From an uncultured Bacteroidia bacterium (GTDB lineage Bacteria > Bacteroidota > Bacteroidia > Bacteroidales > F082), in contig CACXUM010000032.1 of assembly GCA_902770835.1 (NCBI GenBank), positions 1 to 64,000 of the forward strand: 64,000 nucleotides of DNA, in the 5' to 3' direction. Of the stretch, positions 27,204-35,449 are shown piece by piece (within the stretch, counting starts at the first letter, position 1; the number at the start of each line of letters is the position of its first letter). The notes under the pieces were generated by a model that was given only the letters and a program-made list of their open reading frames with translations, searched no databases and was not told where the DNA came from. The translations under genes were made by a program, and so were the position numbers.

Positions 27204-27740
27204 TCAATCAAAAGTTTCATCTTCTTCCATCTGGTCAATCATCATCAGCGTCATGATTTCATCGGGCGTAAGTCCCAAATAGTCAATGGATTTCTGCGCA
27301 TCGTCGACCCATTCGCTTTCAGGATATTCGTCAATGAGCCTCTGGAAGGCCACATGAGCGCGGGCAGTGTCGTTCAGATGGTCGTTATAAATGAAATTTC
27401 CCATCAGAAGCAGGCTCATCGGTGCCCAATCCGAATCAGAATAATGCTCCGTCAACTGCTTGCAAAGCTCCTCGCTTTTGTCGACATTCTTCAGCATCAC
27501 ATTGATTTCCAAGGCGTGATAGAGCCATTTCGCTGCCGTTGGGTCGTCGGGACTTTGTTCCACAAACTTGCAGTATTTTTCAGCCACTTTGGGGGCTGTT
27601 TCCAAGTTCATTGATTTGTCCTCGTTGAACAAGCCTGCCTCTGCCTTTTTCAGGTCTTCTTGGGTCAGTTTCTTCTCGCCGCAGGCCATCATGCCGAAAG
27701 CCAACAGGGCGAACATCATCATTTTCAGTGTGTTTTTCAT
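27204..27740 (-). CDS. TPR-like lipoprotein
   Basis: A 178-residue exported lipoprotein (lipobox FGMMAC, then GEKK). The mature part is helical with two TPR-like repeats (KYCKFVEQSPDDPTAAKWLY and AHVAFQRLIDEYPESEWVDD). It is the last gene of a ruvX-def-TPR operon, 11 bases after def. Its role is unknown; the ESEWVDDA ending resembles YbgF/BamD-type scaffolds. Confidence 0.8.
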   Translation of the reverse strand: MKNTLKMMMFALLAFGMMACGEKKLTQEDLKKAEAGLFNEDKSMNLETAPKVAEKYCKFVEQSPDDPTAAKWLYHALEINVMLKNVDKSEELCKQLTEHYSDSDWAPMSLLLMGNFIYNDHLNDTARAHVAFQRLIDEYPESEWVDDAQKSIDYLGLTPDEIMTLMMIDQMEEDETFD

Positions 27741-27751
27741 AATTTCAAAAT

Positions 27752-28321
27752 TTATCTGTGTTTCTTTTTGTGCGGGAAAATCATGCGGTAATCCACGTCA
27801 CACCTGCCATCCATGATGGCCTTCAACTTGCCTTGCAACAGGGTTTTGCGTAGCGGCGCGATGCGATCCACATAGACATGGCCCTGCAAATGTTCATACT
27901 CGTGCTGGATGATGCGGGCGCGGATGCCTTCAAAGACTTCCTCGTGCTCTTGGAAATTCTCGTCGAGGTATTTGATGCGGATTTTGTCGGGACGCATCAC
28001 CTCTTCATAAATGTTAGGCAGGCTGAGGCAGCCTTCCCTGAAAGGCACCTCGTCGCCGAAAGTTTCAAGGAGTTCGGCGTTGATGAAAGCCTGTTTGAAG
28101 TCTTTGGCGGCTGGATAATCGGGATAGAACGGGTTGCCGTCGACGATGAACAGTCGGATTGACTTGTTGACTTGTGGCGCGGCAAGGCCGACGCCTTCGG
28201 AATGGGCCAAGGTCTCCCACATGTCGGCCAACAGTTTGTCCAACTCGGGATAATCGGGAGTGATGGGCTGGGCGATGGCTTTCAGCGTGGGGTGGCCGTA
28301 TGCTACTATTGGTAATATCAT
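27752..28321 (-). CDS. def: peptide deformylase
   Basis: A 189-residue deformylase that removes the formyl group from nascent proteins. The three metal-site motifs are intact: GVGLAAPQV, EGCLSLP and the HEYEHLQG helix. Normal length. The start overlaps the ruvX stop (ATGA), so the genes are translationally coupled. Confidence 0.97.
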   Translation of the reverse strand: MILPIVAYGHPTLKAIAQPITPDYPELDKLLADMWETLAHSEGVGLAAPQVNKSIRLFIVDGNPFYPDYPAAKDFKQAFINAELLETFGDEVPFREGCLSLPNIYEEVMRPDKIRIKYLDENFQEHEEVFEGIRARIIQHEYEHLQGHVYVDRIAPLRKTLLQGKLKAIMDGRCDVDYRMIFPHKKKHR

Positions 28322-28761
28322 AGTTTAGGGTTTAAAGTTGAGAGTTTAGAGTTGAGGGACTCCATATACGATTGCAGGATGATGGTGGCGGCGATGGTGT
28401 CGACGAGTTCCTTGTCTTGGCGGCGCGACTTGCTCAAACCTGCGTCAATCATGGTTTGGTGTGCCATCACGGAGGTAAAACGCTCGTCGTAACGCACGAT
28501 TTTCATGTCGGGCAGCAGTTTTTTCAGGCGGTTGACGATAGGCTCGATGTATTTCGAGCAGTCGGAAGGGTTGTTTTTCATGTCCTTCGGCTCGCCGATG
28601 ACAATTCGCTCAACCTCTTCTTTCTTCACATAATCCATCACGAAATCGACGAGTTTGTGCGATTCCACCGTGGTCAGCCCATTCGCAATAATCTGCAACG
28701 GGTCTGTAACGGCAATGCCGCTGCGTTTTCTGCCCAAGTCGATAGCCATTATCCTTGCCAT
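28318..28761 (-). CDS. ruvX: RuvX/YqgF Holliday-junction resolvase-like protein
   Basis: A 147-residue RNase H-fold protein of the RuvX/YqgF family, linked to 16S rRNA 5'-end processing. The first catalytic Asp is in AIDLGRKRSG (about residue 8), with GEPKDM, YDERFTSV and the closing DTIAA motif present. The last 12 residues (LNSKLSTLNPKL) are encoded by a degenerate copy of the dispersed 7-bp repeat, so the normal C-terminus has been overwritten or extended by it. Promoter TACTTTTG on the minus strand at 28782-28789. Confidence 0.92.
   Translation of the reverse strand: MARIMAIDLGRKRSGIAVTDPLQIIANGLTTVESHKLVDFVMDYVKKEEVERIVIGEPKDMKNNPSDCSKYIEPIVNRLKKLLPDMKIVRYDERFTSVMAHQTMIDAGLSKSRRQDKELVDTIAATIILQSYMESLNSKLSTLNPKL
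28322..28357 (-). repeat. degenerate GTTGAGA repeat forming the ruvX C-terminus
   Basis: Runs of AGTTTA, GTTGAGA and GTTTAGA at the 3' end of ruvX, encoding NSKLSTLNPKL before the stop codon. Same family as 8089-8122 and 43491-43526. Confidence 0.75.
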
Positions 28762-28781
28762 TATCCTTTAGAATTGAGCCG

Positions 28782-28789
28782 CAAAAGTA
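28782..28789 (-). promoter_or_regulatory. ruvX: TAnnTTTG promoter of ruvX-def operon
   Basis: On the minus strand this reads TACTTTTG, 21 bases upstream of the ruvX start. Confidence 0.65.
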
Positions 28790-28883
28790 CACAATTTTTA
28801 GGCATCGGCAGCATGTGAAAAACAAAAAACTCTTGCTTTGAATCAAAAGTCACACATATTACAATCAGGTGAAACAGGTCTTT

Positions 28884-29717
28884 CTAAAGACGGCTTATTT
28901 CTTCCATCGTCAGCCCAGTAGTGGCAACAATTACGGCTTCATCCACACCAGCAGCCTTCAACTTGATGGCAATTTCCAAAGATTTTTTTCTTTCGCCTTC
29001 CTTCAAGCCTTCTTCTTTGCCCTCACGGAAATGTTTCACATTACTATTATTAATGTCGTTGTAGTCAAACAAGGATTTTTCGTACTGCCTGCGCTCATTG
29101 GGTTGCATCTTGTCTATCTCTGCATGACGGAAAAGCGAGGCAAACACCCTTTCTTGTAAAGCAGCAGGGCGTTCCATCAATCGAGAGAGGTTGCGCAACA
29201 CAAACAACCACTTGTCGTAAAGCGTCACCAACTCGTCTTCCTTCTTATTGAACTTGGGCAACTCTATCGTGATGAACGACAACTTGTCGTAAAACACTTC
29301 CTTGGTCGCCACGTTCATCAGTTTGGCCTCATGATGGACATCCTCGCTGCTCTTGTCGAAGATGAAGTTCAAAATGCCAATTGTGTAGACGGGATTCAAC
29401 TTGTAGTCCCAATCGCCGCGCTTGGCTTGCTCGCGAATGGGGAATGTGGAATAATACACCATTCGGTCAGCGAAATAATCTTGATCCACATTTTGCATCT
29501 CCACGATGATGTGGTCGCCCTTATCTGTTGTGCAATACACATCGTACACTACCTCGTCAAGATGTTCTGAATTTTGATAAGTAATGTCCGTGATGTTGTG
29601 CCTGCCTTCGAAAAGGGCGTTCAGGAACGAAATCAAGTATTCCTTGTTCAATTCGCTGCCGAATATGTACTTGAAGCCGAAGTCGGTATATGGGCTGATG
29701 TATCGCTGTCCGGTCAT
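28884..29717 (-). CDS. Rpn-family PD-(D/E)XK nuclease (transposase-related)
   Basis: A 277-residue protein of the Rpn / PD-(D/E)XK nuclease-transposase family. The N-terminus YISPYTDFGFKYIFG and the nuclease core (VVYDVYCTTDKGDHIIVEMQ) with its D-ExQ triad are clear. A long helical region and a Lys/Glu-rich stretch (FREGKEEGLKEGERKK) follow, typical of the family. Rpn proteins cut DNA and promote RecA-independent recombination; some, such as the RpnS forms, act in phage defence. Single-gene unit with its own promoter. Confidence 0.9.
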   Translation of the reverse strand: MTGQRYISPYTDFGFKYIFGSELNKEYLISFLNALFEGRHNITDITYQNSEHLDEVVYDVYCTTDKGDHIIVEMQNVDQDYFADRMVYYSTFPIREQAKRGDWDYKLNPVYTIGILNFIFDKSSEDVHHEAKLMNVATKEVFYDKLSFITIELPKFNKKEDELVTLYDKWLFVLRNLSRLMERPAALQERVFASLFRHAEIDKMQPNERRQYEKSLFDYNDINNSNVKHFREGKEEGLKEGERKKSLEIAIKLKAAGVDEAVIVATTGLTMEEISRL

Positions 29718-29737
29718 GGTTTGATGTTTTTACCCTG

Positions 29738-29745
29738 CAAAACTA
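29738..29745 (-). promoter_or_regulatory. TAnnTTTG promoter of Rpn gene
   Basis: On the minus strand this reads TAGTTTTG, 21 bases upstream of the start. Confidence 0.65.
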
Positions 29746-29782
29746 CATATTTTCCAGAAACCAAGCAAAAAACCAACAAAAA

Positions 29783-29803
29783 AAGAGGCTCAATGAACCT
29801 CTT
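29783..29803 (-). terminator. terminator of tRNA-His
   Basis: On the minus strand AAGAGG and CCTCTT pair around a 9-base loop and are followed by a T-run. It lies directly after the tRNA 3' end. Confidence 0.8.
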
Positions 29804-29813
29804 CTTGCTTCAG

Positions 29814-29888
29814 GGTGGGAGATGGGATTCGAACCCACGACCCTCGGAACCACAATCCGGTACTCTAACCAGCTGAGCTACACCCACC
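29814..29888 (-). tRNA. tRNA-His (GTG)
   Basis: Cloverleaf on the minus strand beginning GGTGGGTGTAGCTCAGCTGG. The anticodon loop TTGTGGT gives GTG, the T-arm is GTGGGTTCGAATCCCAT, and the acceptor ends CCCACC. The extra 5' G paired to C73 is the tRNA-His identity element. The CCA end is not encoded. Small irregularities: a T-T mismatch in the acceptor stem and C-A at the base of the anticodon stem. Promoter TATTTTTG on the minus strand at 29917-29924. Confidence 0.93.
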
Positions 29889-29916
29889 ATCTGTTCCGTT
29901 TCTCGGAAATCGGCTG

Positions 29917-29924
29917 CAAAAATA
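29917..29924 (-). promoter_or_regulatory. TAnnTTTG promoter of tRNA-His
   Basis: On the minus strand this reads TATTTTTG, 29 bases before the tRNA 5' end. Confidence 0.6.
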
Positions 29925-30007
29925 GGACTTTTTTCTTAAACAGCCATGCTTTTTCGGCAAAAATTTCAATTTTTTCTTTTTCGGCTCCATATCAGGGACG
30001 AAATCCG

Positions 30008-30015
30008 TATTTTTG
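30008..30015 (+). promoter_or_regulatory. TAnnTTTG promoter of ABC permease
   Basis: TATTTTTG 24 bases before the ATG at 30039. It rules out the upstream in-frame start at 29946. Confidence 0.6.
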
Positions 30016-30038
30016 ACGGCGCAAACAGCAGGCAAAAG

Positions 30039-31208
30039 ATGGACGAAAAAACGAAACAGAACCAATCACCTAAAGCATTGGCTTGGAAGCGTTTCCGAAG
30101 CAATCGGCTCGGAATGGTTTCGTGCGGTTTCGTGCTCATTTGGGCGATTTTGGCCTTGTTCGCCTACACCATCATCCCCGACAAGACGCCCAACGCCAAC
30201 CGGCAAATTCTTGAAATCAGCACAAAAAAACCGGGCTTCGAGGTGGATATGCTGATGATTCCGAAGGAAACACCGCCCGCAAAAACGCCTTTTTTCCAGT
30301 TTCTCTTCAATGGTCGACCCGACCACTGCATTTATTTGCCTTTCGACAGCATCCAAGTGGATGCAAGCCAAACCACGGTTTATCTCTATCAATCGGAAGC
30401 AAGTCTGAATGTTAGAACGGAAATCATTGATAACGAAGAACTTGTTGGGTTCGGCCCTTCGATAGGCTCAGGAGCCTCGGTTTTTACTTCTGCGGAGGAA
30501 GCCGACACCTATATAAGAACGCATTGCGTGAAGCACCGCAAGTTCCTCCTCGGCACCGACCAGTTTGGGCGCGATTTCCTTAGTCGTTTGGTGTTGGGCA
30601 GCCGCATCAGCCTGACGGTGGGCTTCATCGCCGTGCTGCTCAGTCTGATGATTGGCATTTTGGTGGGAAGTTTGGGCGGTTTTTTCCGTGGCAAAGTCGA
30701 TGATGCCGTCGTTTGGTTCATCAATGTGGTTTGGTCCATCCCTACCCTATTGTTGGTCATCGCCATCACTTTCGCCTTGGGCAAGGGCATCGCGCAAGTG
30801 TTCATCGCGGTCGGCCTGACGATGTGGGTGGAGGTGGCTCGTATCGTGCGCGGACAAATCCTCTCCATCCGCGAAACGACCTTTGTTGAGGCAGGCAGAG
30901 CGTTAGGTTTCAGGGATTTGCGCATCATCTTCAAGCATATTTTGCCCAACATCCTCAACCCCATCATCGTGGTTTCGGCGGCCAATTTCGCCTCGGCCAT
31001 TTTGCTCGAAGCGGGCTTGAGTTTCCTCGGTATCGGGGTGCAGCCGCCCATGCCTTCATGGGGCAGCATGATCAAGGAAAACTATGCCTTCATCATCCTC
31101 GACGCGGCTTATTTGGCCATCTTGCCGGGCATCGCCATCATGCTCCTCGTGCTGGCTTTCATGCTGATTGGAAATGCACTTCGCGAGGCTTTAGACGTGA
31201 AGAATTAA
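30039..31208 (+). CDS. OppC/DppC-type ABC transporter permease
   Basis: A 389-residue inner-membrane permease. The N-terminal OppC_N-type segment has one membrane helix (about 27-48, GMVSCGFVLIWAILALFAY). An unusually long extracytoplasmic loop of about 120 residues follows, then TDQFGRDFLSRLVLGSRISL and five C-terminal helices. The ATPase contact motif EAGRALGFRD is present. The family imports peptides or nickel, or exports in some Bacteroidota. No OppB, ATPase or binding protein lies next to it, so this is a lone subunit here. Confidence 0.88.
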   Translation: MDEKTKQNQSPKALAWKRFRSNRLGMVSCGFVLIWAILALFAYTIIPDKTPNANRQILEISTKKPGFEVDMLMIPKETPPAKTPFFQFLFNGRPDHCIYLPFDSIQVDASQTTVYLYQSEASLNVRTEIIDNEELVGFGPSIGSGASVFTSAEEADTYIRTHCVKHRKFLLGTDQFGRDFLSRLVLGSRISLTVGFIAVLLSLMIGILVGSLGGFFRGKVDDAVVWFINVVWSIPTLLLVIAITFALGKGIAQVFIAVGLTMWVEVARIVRGQILSIRETTFVEAGRALGFRDLRIIFKHILPNILNPIIVVSAANFASAILLEAGLSFLGIGVQPPMPSWGSMIKENYAFIILDAAYLAILPGIAIMLLVLAFMLIGNALREALDVKN

Positions 31209-31231
31209 TGTCAACATTCAAAAAAAAGTTG

Positions 31232-31239
31232 TATCTTTG
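31232..31239 (+). promoter_or_regulatory. TAnnTTTG promoter of tRNA-Leu, possibly also tig-clpPX
   Basis: TATCTTTG 14 bases before the tRNA 5' end. No other promoter or terminator is visible between the tRNA and tig. Confidence 0.65.
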
Positions 31240-31252
31240 CGCCCTCAAAATC

Positions 31253-31334
31253 GCGGGTGTGGCGGAATTGGTAGACGCGCCAGACTTAGGATCTGGTTTC
31301 GAGAGAAGTAAGGGTTCGAGTCCCTTCATCCGCA
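31253..31334 (+). tRNA. tRNA-Leu (TAG)
   Basis: An 82-base class II tRNA beginning GCGGGTGTGGCGGAATTGG. The anticodon stem-loop CCAGA-CTTAGGA-TCTGG gives TAG. A short variable arm (TTTCGAGAGAAGT) and T-arm AGGGTTCGAGTCCCT follow, and the acceptor closes with CATCCGC and discriminator A. The CCA end is not encoded. It reads CUA and other CUN Leu codons. Confidence 0.95.
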
Positions 31335-31362
31335 CAAAGTATATATAATCAACAAGTTAGAA

Positions 31363-32715
31363 ATGAATATCACACAAAGTACAAAAGGAGAAAACCTCAT
31401 CTCCATCAAAATCAGCGTAGAAAAAGCAGACTATCAAGAGACCGTCGAAAAGACCTTGAAACAAATGAAACAGCGTGCCAACGTGCCCGGTTTCCGTCCC
31501 GGCATGGTGCCGATGGGCATGATCAAGAAGATGTATGGCGCCGGCGCGAAAATGGAAGCCCTGAACACGGTTGTTTCCGACAGCCTCAACAAGCATATCG
31601 CCGACAACAAACTCGACCTGCTCGGCTATCCGCTCAGCGACACCGAACAGCAACAGCCCGCCGACCTCGAAAACCAAGACGACATCGACTTCTACTTTGA
31701 GGCCGCCATCCGTCCCGAAATCAACATCGACTACACGAACACGATGGTCGACTTCTACCATATCATCCCCACCGACGAGGAAGTTGACAAGGTGATTGAT
31801 GACCTCGTGGAACGCAACCCCGATACCTCGCATCCTGACAACGTTGGCGAGAACGACCGCCTCGAAATGAAGGTGCGCGAAGCCAAGGACGGCAAGGAAG
31901 TGGAAGGCGGTTTCCAAAAGGACGGACTTTATGTCCACATGGACCAAATCAAGGACGAAGAAAGCCGCAAACAATTGATTGGCAAGGAAGTAGGTTCAGA
32001 GTTCATCTTCAACTTCGCCAAGGCTCTCGGCTCTGAAGAGGCCGCCGCCAAGGTGTTGGGCGAAGGCGCACCCGCCGCTTCCGACTTCAACATCATCATC
32101 GACGACTCGCTCCATAACGAGAAGCCCGAACTGAACGAGGACTTCTTCAAGAAAATCTTCCCCAAAGAGGAAATCAAGGACCTCGATGCTTTCAAGAAGG
32201 CCGTCAAAGCCGAAATGGAGAAGCAGCACGAGGCCGAAACCGACCCGATTCTCTTCAACAAAATGATTGACGAATTGGTGGCCGCCGTGCATTTCGACCT
32301 GCCCGACGCTTTCATGAAACGCTGGATTGTGGAAAACAGCCGTGGCGAAGTGAAGGCTGAGGACGTGGAAAAGAACTACGAAAAAGACTATGCCAAGGGT
32401 CTGCGTTGGCAACTCATCGAAGACGCCATCGTGAAGGCCAATCCCGAACTCATCATCACCGACGAGGAACTGAAGCAGTTTGTGCTGAAGCAAATCTTCC
32501 CCGGCATCGACTATGCCACTTTGGAAGACGACATGAAAGCCAACTTGGACAAGATTGCCGCCAATTACCTCAAGAACGAACAGCAGGTCAGCCAACTGAA
32601 GAACCAATTGGCCGACGTGAAGATGACGCAGTTCCTGAAGGGCAAGATGAATATCAATTTTGCTGAAACCACCTCCGCCGACTTTATGAAGAAACTTGAG
32701 GAGGAACGCAAATGA
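31363..32715 (+). CDS. tig: trigger factor
   Basis: A 450-residue ribosome-associated chaperone. The N-terminal ribosome-binding domain has the loop [18 protein letters not shown] (in place of GFRxGKxP). The central FKBP-like region and the helical C-terminal arms (residues about 250-450) follow. It lies 28 bases after tRNA-Leu and overlaps clpP by four bases, forming the common tig-clpP-clpX operon. The PPIase domain lacks clear catalytic signatures, as often seen in Bacteroidota. Confidence 0.92.
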   Translation: MNITQSTKGENLISIKISVEKADYQETVEKTLKQMKQRANVPGFRPGMVPMGMIKKMYGAGAKMEALNTVVSDSLNKHIADNKLDLLGYPLSDTEQQQPADLENQDDIDFYFEAAIRPEINIDYTNTMVDFYHIIPTDEEVDKVIDDLVERNPDTSHPDNVGENDRLEMKVREAKDGKEVEGGFQKDGLYVHMDQIKDEESRKQLIGKEVGSEFIFNFAKALGSEEAAAKVLGEGAPAASDFNIIIDDSLHNEKPELNEDFFKKIFPKEEIKDLDAFKKAVKAEMEKQHEAETDPILFNKMIDELVAAVHFDLPDAFMKRWIVENSRGEVKAEDVEKNYEKDYAKGLRWQLIEDAIVKANPELIITDEELKQFVLKQIFPGIDYATLEDDMKANLDKIAANYLKNEQQVSQLKNQLADVKMTQFLKGKMNINFAETTSADFMKKLEEERK

Positions 32716-33392
32716 TCACCGAATTCCAAAAATACGCCACCAAGCACTTGGGAATGAACACCCTGAGCCTTGAGCAATACATGTCGAAAGTGCGCAGTCA
32801 GGGCTACATTTCGCCGACCGTCATCGAGGAACGCCAACTCAATGTGGCCCAGATGGACGTGTTCAGCCGCCTGATGATGGACCGCATCATTTTCCTCGGC
32901 ACCGCCATCGACGACTATGTGGCCAACGTCATACAAGCCCAGTTGCTTTTCCTTGAGTCGACCGACGCCAAGCGCGACATCAATCTCTACCTCAACTCGC
33001 CCGGCGGCAGCGTTTACGCCGGTTTGGGCATCTACGACACCATGCAGTTCATCAACCCCGATGTGGCCACCATTTGTACTGGCATGGCCGCTTCGATGGC
33101 CGCCGTGCTGATGTGTGCCGGAGCTGCCGGAAAGCGTTCAGCCCTGCCCCATGCCCGCATCATGATCCACCAGCCTATGGGCGGCGTGGAAGGTCAGGCC
33201 ACGGAGATTGAAATCACGGCACGCGAAATCCAGAAACTGAAAAAGGAACTCTACGAAATCATCGCCAAGCACTCAGGCCAAACCTACGACAAAGTCTGGG
33301 CCGACAGCGACCGCGACTATTGGATGACCGCTGAGGAAGCCAAGGCCTACGGCATGATTGACGAGGTGCTCATCAAGAACAAAAAGGCTTAA
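32712..33392 (+). CDS. clpP: ClpP protease, proteolytic subunit
   Basis: A 226-residue ClpP. The catalytic Ser128 ([10 protein letters not shown]) and His153 (RIMIHQP) are present, with the Asp in the DSDRDYWM region. The IYLNSPGGS-equivalent oxyanion segment ([10 protein letters not shown]) is intact. The N-terminus carries about 30 extra residues before the canonical start region, consistent with a propeptide. Translationally coupled to tig and followed after three bases by clpX. Confidence 0.97.
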   Translation: MITEFQKYATKHLGMNTLSLEQYMSKVRSQGYISPTVIEERQLNVAQMDVFSRLMMDRIIFLGTAIDDYVANVIQAQLLFLESTDAKRDINLYLNSPGGSVYAGLGIYDTMQFINPDVATICTGMAASMAAVLMCAGAAGKRSALPHARIMIHQPMGGVEGQATEIEITAREIQKLKKELYEIIAKHSGQTYDKVWADSDRDYWMTAEEAKAYGMIDEVLIKNKKA

Positions 33393-33395
33393 GCA

Positions 33396-34625
33396 ATGGC
33401 CAAGAAATCAGACGTTTGCGCCTTTTGTGGAAGAAAGGCCAACGAGGTTCGGCTGATGATACAAGGCATTGATGCCCAAATCTGCGACAGTTGCGCTGAG
33501 CAGGCTCATACCATCGTCAAGGAACAATTTGGCAGCGGACAAAAGTTTGATTCCAAGGGCTATTCACTGAAAAAGCCCGCTGAAATCAAGGCTTTTCTCG
33601 ACCAATATGTCATCGGTCAAGACGAAGCCAAGCGCACATTGGCCGTGGCCGTCTACAACCATTACAAGCGCATCAGCCAAAAAGTGACTGCTGACGAGGT
33701 GGAAATCGAAAAGTCGAACATCATCCTTGTGGGCGAAACTGGTACAGGCAAAACCCTTTTGGCCCGCACCATCGCCAAGATGCTCAATGTGCCTTTCGCC
33801 ATCGCCGATGCCACGGTCTTGACCGAGGCAGGCTATGTGGGTGAGGACGTGGAGAACATCCTCGTCAGGCTTTTGCAAGCCGCCGACTATGATGTGCAGG
33901 CCGCTGAGCGTGGCATTGTTTTCATCGACGAAATCGACAAGATTGCCCGCAAGAGCGACAACCCCAGCATCACCCGTGACGTGAGCGGCGAAGGTGTGCA
34001 ACAGGCCATGCTGAAACTCTTGGAAGGTTCCGTGGTGAATGTGCCGCCTAAAGGTGGGCGCAAGCACCCCGAGCAGCCCATGGTAGCCATCAACACGAAA
34101 GACATCCTTTTCATCGCCGGCGGTGCCTTCGACGGCATCGAGCGACTGATAGCCGCCCGCAAGCGCACCAATGTCATCGGCTACGGTTCAGGCGGCAATG
34201 AGATCTTGGACAAGAACAACATGCTCCAGTACCTCTCCCCCGCCGACTTGAAAAAGTTCGGTTTGATTCCTGAAATCGTTGGCCGTTTGCCCATCATCAC
34301 GCACCTCAATCCTTTGGACGAGGCCGCGCTGAAGCGCATCCTCACCGAGCCGAAGAACGCTTTGGTGAAACAATTCACGAAATTGTTTGCCATGGATCAC
34401 ATCGACTTGATTATCAAAGATGAAGTGCTTGATTTCGTGGTGGAGAAAGCCATTGAGTTCAAGGTGGGTGCACGCGGACTGCGTTCCATCATGGAAGCCA
34501 TCCTGAACGATGCCATGTTTGAGATGCCCTCCGACATCAACGTCAAGGAATTGGTCGTCGACCGCGCATACGCCGAGGCCAAATTAGAAAAATCGGGGAT
34601 GCAGAAACTGCATGTGGGGGATTGA
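33396..34625 (+). CDS. clpX: ClpX unfoldase, ATP-binding subunit
   Basis: A 409-residue AAA+ unfoldase that feeds ClpP. The zinc-binding domain uses Cys8, Cys11, Cys30 and Cys33. Walker A is GETGTGKT (113-120) and Walker B is IVFIDE (about 174-179). The AYVGEDVE-type pore loop (GYVGEDVE), the [20 protein letters not shown] sensor region and the IGF-type ClpP-binding segment (replaced here by VIGYGS) are present. Normal length. Confidence 0.97.
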   Translation: MAKKSDVCAFCGRKANEVRLMIQGIDAQICDSCAEQAHTIVKEQFGSGQKFDSKGYSLKKPAEIKAFLDQYVIGQDEAKRTLAVAVYNHYKRISQKVTADEVEIEKSNIILVGETGTGKTLLARTIAKMLNVPFAIADATVLTEAGYVGEDVENILVRLLQAADYDVQAAERGIVFIDEIDKIARKSDNPSITRDVSGEGVQQAMLKLLEGSVVNVPPKGGRKHPEQPMVAINTKDILFIAGGAFDGIERLIAARKRTNVIGYGSGGNEILDKNNMLQYLSPADLKKFGLIPEIVGRLPIITHLNPLDEAALKRILTEPKNALVKQFTKLFAMDHIDLIIKDEVLDFVVEKAIEFKVGARGLRSIMEAILNDAMFEMPSDINVKELVVDRAYAEAKLEKSGMQKLHVGD

Positions 34626-34693
34626 GCCAGTAAAATTTGGCACAATACTTGCTACTGTTTCATCGTTGAACAATTAAACAAGGAGAAAACACC

Positions 34694-35365
34694 ATGAAAA
34701 AAGTAGCCTTAACCGCATTGATTGTCCTGATGACCCTTTCGGGGTTCGCCCAAATGTTGGGCAAAACCAAAACCTACACCATTAGTCGGACAGCACCCAA
34801 GTCGAGCGTGGTTGATTTCAGCAATACTTCCGAACCTATCACTGGCACCGTGGTGTATGGCCGCATCGAGGAGAATGGCGACACCACCCTCATCGTCTAC
34901 CTGCCCGAGGTGGACATCGACCTGATGCAACGCTACCTGCAAATCACCGATACGCGACAAGGCCGCCGACTGGCCAGCAACGTGAAGAAAGTGTATCCCT
35001 ACGCCAAACTCGCCGGCGCGAAGATGCAGGAATATGACTCGGTTTTGGCCCATGTGACTGACAAGGCGGAACGCAACCGCCTGATGCGGCAGGCCGAGAA
35101 GGAAATCACCGACCAATATACTGCCGAATTGAAAGACCTGACCATTTCGCAAGGCCTTATCCTCATCCGCCTCATCGACCGTGAAACGGGCAACACCTCC
35201 TATCAAGTCGTCCAAGAACTGCGCGGCAAGGTGCGCGCCTTCTTCTACCAAGGCTTTGCTCGGCTTTGGGGCTACAACCTGAAGACGGAATACGACCCGC
35301 ACAACAACCCCGAGGACGACCAAATCGAAACAATTATGACCCTGCTGGAGCGCGGGGTGATTTGA
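34694..35365 (+). CDS. DUF4294 exported protein
   Basis: A 223-residue protein with a signal peptide (cleavage about after SGFAQ). The second half carries the DUF4294 family blocks: VKKVYPYAKLAGAKMQEYD, LTISQGLILIRLIDRETG and AFFYQGFARLWGYNLKTEYD. The family is confined to Bacteroidota, probably periplasmic, and of unknown function. It lies 68 bases after clpX without a strong promoter, so read-through is possible. Confidence 0.85.
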   Translation: MKKVALTALIVLMTLSGFAQMLGKTKTYTISRTAPKSSVVDFSNTSEPITGTVVYGRIEENGDTTLIVYLPEVDIDLMQRYLQITDTRQGRRLASNVKKVYPYAKLAGAKMQEYDSVLAHVTDKAERNRLMRQAEKEITDQYTAELKDLTISQGLILIRLIDRETGNTSYQVVQELRGKVRAFFYQGFARLWGYNLKTEYDPHNNPEDDQIETIMTLLERGVI

Positions 35366-35419
35366 ACCTGCGACCAGCAGGTTTTTTTTCGTATCTCGCA
35401 TGGTAAAAAGGAAAAATGC

Positions 35420-35427
35420 TAATTTTG
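35420..35427 (+). promoter_or_regulatory. TAnnTTTG promoter of AAA/PDDEXK gene
   Basis: TAATTTTG, 23 bases before the first ATG at 35450. Confidence 0.6.
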
Positions 35428-35449
35428 CAGCGTAAAAACCTGTTTCACC

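Noticed and set aside
29946-30038. Longer N-terminus for the ABC permease
   Set aside because: The promoter at 30008-30015 lies inside this stretch, and the extra residues have no permease homology.
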